Shown here: positions 14,033 to 18,490 of the stretch, piece after piece
Numbering within the stretch: the first letter of the stretch is position 1
How the letters are laid out: every line of letters starts with the position of its first letter
Assembly (NCBI GenBank): GCA_049316905.1
Contig: JBMOJH010000067.1
Span: 1 to 18,490, forward strand
Length of the DNA: 18,490 nt
DNA from: CAIPVR01 sp049316905
GTDB lineage: Bacteria; Actinomycetota; Acidimicrobiia; Acidimicrobiales; Microtrichaceae
Direction: 5' to 3'
Position numbers and translations under genes: made by a program
Notes under the pieces: model-generated
Databases searched by the model: none
Told to the model about the DNA's origin: nothing
The model's input: only the letters and a program-made list of their open reading frames with translations

Positions 14033-14749
14033 CTACTGCAGGCTGCCCCGGAGAATGCTCTTGCCGGAGTGGTTGTTGTCGCCGTCGTTGATCTCCTCGG
14101 AGATGTCGACGACCGGGAACTTGGTCGTCGACATGCCCGCCGGGAGCCGCACGTCGATCACGCCGGAGCGGTCCTCGAACTTCGTGAGGGACTGCGGGTC
14201 CTTGCCGTCCGGCGTGAGGAGCCACAGCTCGAAGAAGTCCGCCCGCTCGGCCGCCGAGAGGCCCGACACGTCCACCCGGAGGTGCATCCCGTCGGATTCC
14301 TTGACGAGCTCGGCGGTGCCGGTGCCGCCACCGGCGAGGAGCTCGAGGTCGGTGGAGGCGACGAGTTCGTTGCCGCCCTGGCGGTTGAGGGTCACGCCGA
14401 CCACGCCCACGACGAGGAGCACCACGGCGGCGGCGGCCGCCATGATGCGCGGTGCACGCCGGCGGGACGCCAGGTCGACCACCTCGGCCCCGCCGGAGGC
14501 GGGCGCCGGGGCATGGGCGGAGGTGATGGAGCCGGAGTTGGAGTCCGAGAGCTCGGCGCTGATCCGGTTCCACAATTCGGTGGGCGGATCGTGGCGGGCG
14601 CGGTCCTCATCGGAGATCGAGCGGCCCAGGGCCACCACGCGCCGGTCCATCTGGAGCAGCGAACGGTCGCGCGGGTCGGCCGGTTCCACGGCCGGTTCGC
14701 CGTCCCGCGCCAGGGCGGAGGCGGCCAGGTCGTCAGGATCGAACCGCAT
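14033..14749 (-). CDS. RskA-like anti-sigma factor
   Basis: This 238-aa single-pass membrane protein is expected to hold the adjacent ECF sigma factor inactive. The cytoplasmic N-terminal region (1-100) has a charged helical stretch, DPPTELWNRISAEL, typical of sigma-binding segments. One transmembrane helix (103-121) is followed by an extracytoplasmic anti-sigma-K/RskA domain (about 128-238) with FELWLLTPDGKDP and a C-terminal FPVVDISEE...NHSGKSILRG. There is no cysteine and no HxxxCxxC zinc motif, so it is not a zinc-type anti-sigma factor. The frame is open to 14800, but ATG 14749 has GGAGGG seven bases upstream and overlaps the sigma gene by 17 bases, which points to coupled translation. 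In RskA relatives, release of sigma goes through proteolysis; this is not shown here. Confidence 0.9.
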   Translation of the reverse strand: MRFDPDDLAASALARDGEPAVEPADPRDRSLLQMDRRVVALGRSISDEDRARHDPPTELWNRISAELSDSNSGSITSAHAPAPASGGAEVVDLASRRRAPRIMAAAAAVVLLVVGVVGVTLNRQGGNELVASTDLELLAGGGTGTAELVKESDGMHLRVDVSGLSAAERADFFELWLLTPDGKDPQSLTKFEDRSGVIDVRLPAGMSTTKFPVVDISEEINDGDNNHSGKSILRGSLQ

Positions 14750-15377
14750 CGAAGCCCTCCAGATGCCTGCGCAGCCGCTCCAGGCCGCGTCGGATGTCAC
14801 TCTTCACCGTACCCAGCGGCTGCTGGGTCCGTTCTGCGATCTCGGTGTGGGTGAGGTCCTCGAAGAACGCGAGTTCCACCATGTGTCGTGCCCGTTCCGG
14901 TAGTTGCTGTAGTGCGTCGGTGAGGAGCATCCGGAGGGCCATGTCCTCCAGTTCGCCGCTGGGTGCGCCTTGTTCCGCCGCCAGTTCGTCCACCGGGTCT
15001 GGGCGGCGCGCCCTCGCCCTGGTGGCGTCGATGGCCTTGAAACGGGCGATGCCCATCAGCCAACCGGTGAGTGAGCCCGATTCGGGCCGGTACCGGTCCC
15101 GACTCCGCCACGCCGCCAGGAACACCTCCTGGGTGACGTCCGCTGCGAGGTCGGGTCCGACGACGCGCCGGCAGTAGCTGTGCACGAGGCGCGACTGCGC
15201 GTCGTACAACGCCTTGAGCGCCCGGTCGTCGCCGGCCATGAAGCCGGCGACGATCTGCTCCTCGGCCCCTTCCGCCGTCCGATCCACGGCCGCAATGTAG
15301 CGAGGCTCGGAGAGAGGTTCGGTTCGGGCCCCTGTGAGGGGAGGGCTACTCATGACGGCTGTAACCAGCGTGGCCAT
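14733..15377 (-). CDS. ECF-type RNA polymerase sigma factor (SigK-like)
   Basis: This 214-aa sigma factor has region 2 (about 42-124, with LKALYDAQSRLVHSYCRR and DVTQEVFLAAWRSRDRY) and region 4 (about 155-208, with LPERARHMVELAFFEDLTHTEIAERT and the DNA-recognition helix PLGTVKSDIRRGLERLR). It probably serves an alternative regulon controlled by the RskA-like protein downstream. Three in-frame starts are possible: 15443, 15407 and 15377. I chose ATG 15377 because GGAAGGAG lies directly upstream, although the three-base spacing is short. ATG 15407 lies within a 6-bp inverted repeat and has weaker RBS support. It is the middle gene of a minus-strand set with the conserved unknown upstream. Confidence 0.92.
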   Translation of the reverse strand: MATLVTAVMSSPPLTGARTEPLSEPRYIAAVDRTAEGAEEQIVAGFMAGDDRALKALYDAQSRLVHSYCRRVVGPDLAADVTQEVFLAAWRSRDRYRPESGSLTGWLMGIARFKAIDATRARARRPDPVDELAAEQGAPSGELEDMALRMLLTDALQQLPERARHMVELAFFEDLTHTEIAERTQQPLGTVKSDIRRGLERLRRHLEGFDAVRS

Positions 15378-15395
15378 GGACTCCTTCCGGATGAT

Positions 15396-15411
15396 CTCGA
15401 TTGTCATCGAG
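15396..15411. promoter_or_regulatory. Inverted repeat in the sigma-factor leader
   Basis: CTCGAT (15396-15401), TGTC, ATCGAG (15406-15411) is a perfect 6-bp inverted repeat just upstream of the chosen sigma start. It could be an operator or RNA hairpin. GAACTC also occurs twice on the minus strand nearby and resembles part of an ECF -35 element. Confidence 0.3.
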
Positions 15412-15461
15412 TTCTTCGGGAGTTCACGATCCCGCGGATGCACCCACTCCGCGTGGCGAGC

Positions 15462-16028
15462 TCAGGGCTCTCCGTCGAGCCACGACGGGGCGGCGTCGAG
15501 CAGGAAGCGACTCACCTCGAGACACCGCTCGAGCGTGTCGCAGAGGAGCTCCTCGCCCATGTAGACGGCGCTGAGCCCCACCTCCACCCGGGCGACCACC
15601 GTCAGGGTGCGCTCGGAGGGGTCGGTGACGGTGGGGAACGAGTCGACCGCGGAGACCTCGAGCGGGAGGTCCGGTCCGCCGATGCCGGCCAGTTCGGTGG
15701 CGAGCAGCAGCAGGTCGGGGCAGTGGGGGAGCGGCGGCAGCGACCACGTGAAGGTCATCGGGAGGCTCAGCCGGTCCTCCGGGGTCTCGCCCTCGGGCAG
15801 GTCCACGACCTGGTCCTCGAAGGCGAGCACCGTCCGGGGGTCGACCTCGACCGCGAGGTGGAACTCGAGCGGCCCGCCGCACGCCTCCTCGGGGTGGAGG
15901 TCCACCTCCCAGGCCTGGCGCATGGAGTAGGTCTCCACGAAGTGCCGCTCGTCGTGGATGTGGAAGCCGTGGTCCGCCGCGTGGTTCTTGAGGTCGGCCA
16001 CGAAGCCGGCCACATCGATGACTGCCAT
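15462..16028 (-). CDS. Conserved unknown protein upstream of the ECF sigma gene
   Basis: This 188-aa soluble protein begins MAVIDVAGFVADLKNHAADH. It is acidic, with no signal peptide, membrane helix or catalytic motif that I can name. Features include HGFHIHDERHFVETYSMRQAWEV (21-43) and LHPEEACGGPLEFHLAVEVD (44-63), followed by alternating hydrophobic residues suggestive of a beta sheet. ATG 16028 is the first start that does not extend into the antisense of neighbouring genes; the frame itself is open to 17447, which is an artefact of high GC. It lies 84 bases upstream of the sigma gene on the same strand, so cotranscription is possible. The function is unknown. Confidence 0.8.
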   Translation of the reverse strand: MAVIDVAGFVADLKNHAADHGFHIHDERHFVETYSMRQAWEVDLHPEEACGGPLEFHLAVEVDPRTVLAFEDQVVDLPEGETPEDRLSLPMTFTWSLPPLPHCPDLLLLATELAGIGGPDLPLEVSAVDSFPTVTDPSERTLTVVARVEVGLSAVYMGEELLCDTLERCLEVSRFLLDAAPSWLDGEP

Positions 16029-16118
16029 CCCCACCAGCCTGCCAGCATCCCCACTCGGAGGGGAACCGCGGGCGGCCACGACGTGCCGGACCCTCGCTGG
16101 TCCGCGGGGATCTCCCGG

Positions 16119-16124
16119 TACCCT
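16119..16124 (+). promoter_or_regulatory. -10-like box TACCCT for the IMPase-family gene
   Basis: TACCCT ends six bases before ATG 16131, the same hexamer and spacing as before GTG 11524. It decides the start among several in-frame options. Confidence 0.5.
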
Positions 16125-16130
16125 CGCCGG

Positions 16131-16952
16131 ATGACCCGGTCGCTCACCGACGTGGCGCTGCTCGAACTGCTGCGGGCCACGGCGGACGCCGTGGGCGCCG
16201 CGCTGGATCGGGACCGACTCGCGGGTGGTGCCTTCCGCGACAAGGGCGGGCGACCCGGCCAGTACCGGATCGACCTGGTGGCCGACGACGCCGCGTTGGC
16301 GGTCCTGCGGACGGCGGGCGTGGGCATCCTCTCGGAGGAGTCGGGGCTCGAGGACCGGGGGAGCGGCGTGGTGGTCGTGGTCGACCCCGTGGACGGGTCC
16401 ACCAACGCGTCGCGGGGCCTGCCCTGGTACGCCACCAGCCTGTGCGCGGTCGTGGACGGCGATCCCCGGGTCGCACTGGTGCGCAACCTCGCGACGGGCA
16501 CCACCTGGGAGGCCCGGCGCGGCGGTGGGGCGACCCGTGACGGTGAGCCCGTCCGCACCTCGGCCGTGACCCGGCCCGGGGACGCCGTGATGGTGCTCAA
16601 CGGCTACGCCGGGGCGCATGCCGGTTGGCGCCAGTACCGGGCGCTCGGCGCGACCGCCCTCGACCTCTGCGCCGTGGGTGACGGGTCGGTCGACGCCACC
16701 ATGGACTGCACCGTCGACGCGCTCGGCCCGTGGGACTACCTCGGCGGGGCGCTGGTGCTCACCGAGGCGGGCGGCCGGGTGGCCGACGTGCAGGACCGGG
16801 ACCTCGTGGTGCTGGACCCCGCGGTGCGGCGCACGCCCGTGTCGGCGGCCACGCCCGAACTGTTCGACGCGGTGCTCGCCGCTCGCCGGGCCCTGCCCCC
16901 CGGCCGGCCGCCGGTGGTGGGCCCCGGCCGCGCCGTGGGCGACGCCCCGTAG
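16131..16952 (+). CDS. Inositol-monophosphatase-family sugar phosphatase
   Basis: This 273-aa enzyme of the Mg-dependent, Li-sensitive phosphatase family has GILSEESG with E70, the metal-binding motif DPVDGSTN (D85, D88), and the C-terminal WDYLGGALVLTEAGG motif (W201, D202, E212). All metal ligands are present, so it should dephosphorylate a sugar or polyol phosphate such as inositol phosphate, fructose-1,6-bisphosphate or PAP; the substrate is not readable. The frame is open upstream to 15180, but those residues are antisense to the unknown gene, and TACCCT six bases before ATG 16131 fixes the start. The C-terminal about 25 residues are Pro/Arg-rich. It is followed by a Nudix gene ten bases later. 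Confidence 0.92.
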   Translation: MTRSLTDVALLELLRATADAVGAALDRDRLAGGAFRDKGGRPGQYRIDLVADDAALAVLRTAGVGILSEESGLEDRGSGVVVVVDPVDGSTNASRGLPWYATSLCAVVDGDPRVALVRNLATGTTWEARRGGGATRDGEPVRTSAVTRPGDAVMVLNGYAGAHAGWRQYRALGATALDLCAVGDGSVDATMDCTVDALGPWDYLGGALVLTEAGGRVADVQDRDLVVLDPAVRRTPVSAATPELFDAVLAARRALPPGRPPVVGPGRAVGDAP

Positions 16953-16955
16953 GCT
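16950..16955 (+). promoter_or_regulatory. -10-like box TAGGCT formed partly by a stop codon
   Basis: The TAG stop of the IMPase-family gene (16950-16952) is the first half of TAGGCT, which ends six bases before ATG 16962. The Nudix gene may thus have its own leaderless transcript. Confidence 0.4.
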
Positions 16956-16961
16956 GTGGCG

Positions 16962-17468
16962 ATGCTGGAGCGGCTGCACCTGCTGGCGTTGCGGGTGTTC
17001 GCCCGTCTGCCACGCCCGGCGCGCCGGTTCCTCGTGCGGGCCGGATCCCCCAAGTACACGGTGGGGGCCATCTGCATCGTGCGGCGGGCCGACGGCGCCC
17101 TGCTGCTCGTGCGCCACTCCTACTGGTCGCGCTGGGGCACGCCCGGCGGTCTCGCCAAGCGCGGGGAGCGGCCCGAGGACGCGGCGGTGCGCGAGACGAT
17201 GGAGGAGGTCCACCTCCCGATCGAGCTCGACGGCGAGCCGGTGGTGGTGGTGGAACCCCGATCCAACCGGGTGGACGTGGTGTTCCTCGCCCGCCCCGCC
17301 TCGGGCGCGGACCTCGAGCAGGTGCGTCCGTCGTCGCCGGAGATCACGGCACTCGCGTGGTTCGACCCGTCGGACCTGCCGGACCTGCAGTCCGAGACGG
17401 CCACCGCGCTCGCGGCGCTGGTCCGCGCCGGGCGCACCAGCCTCCACGGCTCGGGCATCGGCGCCTGA
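16962..17468 (+). CDS. Nudix hydrolase
   Basis: This 168-aa protein hydrolyses a nucleoside-diphosphate-linked substrate. A basic N-terminal helix (1-27) is followed by the Nudix fold. The box runs G63-L-A-K-R-G-E69, then R77-E78 and E81-E82 (PEDAAVRETMEEVHL). The catalytic REXXEE core is intact. The usual Glu of GGxxE is Lys66 and the Gly near the box end is His84, so the metal site may differ from typical members. WYWS-type residues before the box (HSYWSRWGTPGG) and the late WFDPSDLPDL segment are usual for the family. ATG 16962 was preferred over GTG 16956 because TAGGCT ends six bases before it. The gene ends 51 bp from a convergent SDR gene. The substrate is unknown. Confidence 0.9.
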   Translation: MLERLHLLALRVFARLPRPARRFLVRAGSPKYTVGAICIVRRADGALLLVRHSYWSRWGTPGGLAKRGERPEDAAVRETMEEVHLPIELDGEPVVVVEPRSNRVDVVFLARPASGADLEQVRPSSPEITALAWFDPSDLPDLQSETATALAALVRAGRTSLHGSGIGA

Positions 17469-17519
17469 TCGCCGCCCACCCGTCCGCTGCGCAGTCGGGG
17501 GTCCGGGCCGATTGCCGCC

Positions 17520-18362
17520 TCAGGCCATCATCTGGCCGCCGGAGACGTTCAGCGCCTCGCCGGTGATGTACGCGGCGTCGTCGGAGAGGAGGAAGGCGAT
17601 GGCCGAGGCCACCTCCTCCGGGAGCTGCAGACGACCGAGCGGGATCTCGCGCTCGACCCAGCCGCGGAATCCGCCGGGCTGGCTGGCCTCCATCAGCTCG
17701 ACGAACAGGTTGCCGGGGTTCAGCAGGTCGGTGTCGACCGTGCCTGGGCACACGGCGTTGACGGTGATGCCGGAAGGCGCCCACTCCTTGGCCATCACCT
17801 GCGTGAGGCCGATCACGGCGGCCTTGGCGGCGGAGTAGGCCCCGAGCAGCGGCCACCCGACCTTGCCGGCCTGGGAGGACACGTTCACGATGCGACCGCC
17901 CTCGCCGTGCTCGACCATCGACGTCGCCACCGCCCTTGACACCAGGAACGTTCCGGTGAGGTTCACGCCCACCACGGCGTCGAACTCCGGGCGCGGCACG
18001 GTGAGGAGTGGTGCGGCGCCGAACCCGGCGCCCGACCCGCCGGCCACGTTGGCGAGCAGCTCGATCGGCCCGAGCTCCTCGCGGGCGGCCGCCACAGCGG
18101 CGAGCACCGCGTCCTCATCGGTCACGTCGGCCCGCACGGCGACCGCGTCGGTGCCCGCGGCCCGGAGCTCCCCGACGAGCGCATCGAGGTCCTCGCCGCT
18201 CGCCACTCCGTGGTCCGGGAACTCCTCCAGGGGGCGCGCGATGTCGAGACAGGCGACCCTGGCGCCCTCCGCCGCGAGGCGCAGGGCGGTGGCCCGGCCG
18301 ATGGATCGGGGCCGTGCCGCCCCGGTGACGAGTGCGACCTTGCCGTGGATGCCGTCGAGCAT
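17520..18362 (-). CDS. Short-chain dehydrogenase/reductase (SDR)
   Basis: This 280-aa classical SDR oxidises or reduces an alcohol/carbonyl with NAD(P). The nucleotide-binding loop is TGAARPRSIG (13-22), longer than the usual TGxxxGIG. D40 after the second strand suggests NAD preference. NVAG (105-108), N134, S162/S163, Y176 and K180 (YSAAK) make a complete catalytic set, and CPGTVDTDLL (205-214) follows. The C-terminal SGGQMMA is usual for the SDR tail. It may be a 3-oxoacyl-ACP-reductase-like enzyme, but substrates of SDRs cannot be assigned from this sequence. ATG 18362 follows TACGTT by six bases on the minus strand, indicating a near-leaderless transcript. It is convergent with the Nudix gene and divergent from tRNA-Val. 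Confidence 0.93.
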   Translation of the reverse strand: MLDGIHGKVALVTGAARPRSIGRATALRLAAEGARVACLDIARPLEEFPDHGVASGEDLDALVGELRAAGTDAVAVRADVTDEDAVLAAVAAAREELGPIELLANVAGGSGAGFGAAPLLTVPRPEFDAVVGVNLTGTFLVSRAVATSMVEHGEGGRIVNVSSQAGKVGWPLLGAYSAAKAAVIGLTQVMAKEWAPSGITVNAVCPGTVDTDLLNPGNLFVELMEASQPGGFRGWVEREIPLGRLQLPEEVASAIAFLLSDDAAYITGEALNVSGGQMMA

Positions 18363-18368
18363 GCGGCG

Positions 18369-18374
18369 AACGTA
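18369..18374 (-). promoter_or_regulatory. -10-like box TACGTT for the SDR gene
   Basis: On the minus strand TACGTT ends six bases before ATG 18362. Confidence 0.5.
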
Positions 18375-18400
18375 CCGTGCCGTTCCTCCGGGGTGCTCGG

Positions 18401-18406
18401 TACCAT
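18401..18406 (+). promoter_or_regulatory. -10-like box TACCAT for tRNA-Val
   Basis: TACCAT ends nine bases before the first base of tRNA-Val (18416), again a very short possible leader. Confidence 0.45.
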
Positions 18407-18415
18407 CACGGCCCC

Positions 18416-18489
18416 GGGCGCGTAGCTCAGTTGGTCAGAGCACCTGCCTTACAAGCAGGGAGTCGGGGGTTCGAGTCCCTCCGCGCCCA
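18416..18489 (+). tRNA. tRNA-Val (TAC)
   Basis: This 74-base cloverleaf has acceptor GGGCGCG/CGCGCCC (18416-18422 with 18482-18488), D-arm TAGCTCAGTTGGTCAGAGC, anticodon stem CCTGC/GCAGG with anticodon TAC at 18450-18452, T-loop TTCGAGT and discriminator A. The window ends one base later (C), so an encoded CCA cannot be judged. Confidence 0.95.
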
Positions 18490-18490
18490 C

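Noticed and set aside
15180..16130. Upstream extension of the IMPase-family protein
   Set aside because: It is antisense to the sigma and unknown genes; the TACCCT box and family length place the start at 16131.
16029..17447. Upstream extension of the 188-aa unknown protein to 661 codons
   Set aside because: The extension is antisense to the IMPase-family and Nudix genes and is low-complexity.
17469..17519. Terminator between the convergent Nudix and SDR genes
   Set aside because: I could not find a convincing stem-loop in these 51 bases.

Overview
The window is very GC-rich (73% in one 60-base line I counted) with dense genes and short intergenic gaps. Gene content points to an actinobacterium, probably Acidimicrobiia or a relative: dnaG directly followed by a 420-aa principal sigma factor, a RskA-like anti-sigma factor, and many start codons lying 6-10 bases behind a TANNNT -10 box, as in leaderless actinobacterial transcripts. 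The taxonomic placement is inference from style and memory; no search was run.

Layout. 1-208 (-): start of a coiled-coil protein that runs off the left edge. 327-4979 (+): a half-length PPDK-like protein (phosphohistidine and PEP/pyruvate domains only), then DNA primase dnaG and principal sigma factor rpoD, six bases apart. 5058-5133: tRNA-Asn. 5233-10302 (+): a compact run of a PAS3-GGDEF-EAL cyclic-di-GMP enzyme, a PAP2 phosphatase and a UbiB/ABC1-type kinase, with overlapping ends. 10333-10405: tRNA-Ile2(CAT). 10409-11180: a small lower-GC insert carrying a nucleotidyltransferase and a small partner ORF, bounded on the right by a second copy of the 3' part of the tRNA. 11238-11402 (-): a 54-aa two-helix membrane protein. 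11524-13956 (+): an 810-aa membrane protein. 14033-16028 (-): anti-sigma factor, ECF-type sigma factor and a conserved unknown protein. 16131-17468 (+): inositol-monophosphatase-family enzyme and Nudix hydrolase. 17520-18362 (-): short-chain dehydrogenase. 18416-18489: tRNA-Val(TAC) at the right edge.

Two things stand out. First, the 810-aa protein appears to be a degenerate PAP2 domain, a degenerate kinase fold and a UPF0104/LPG-synthase-type membrane domain in one chain. All PAP2 catalytic residues and the key kinase residues are replaced. It lies just downstream of a PAP2 phosphatase and a UbiB-type kinase whose catalytic motifs are intact. This suggests a membrane-lipid module in which a catalytically dead fusion partners, or descends from, live enzymes. 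Second, a 48-bp near-perfect direct repeat of the tRNA-Ile2 3' part brackets an integrase-less mini-island with a toxin-antitoxin-like nucleotidyltransferase pair.

Regulatory patterns recur. TANNNT boxes sit immediately upstream of at least eight protein starts and two tRNAs. A perfect inverted repeat covers the ribosome binding site of the cyclic-di-GMP gene. A hairpin overlaps the tRNA-Ile2 5' end with its promoter box in the loop.
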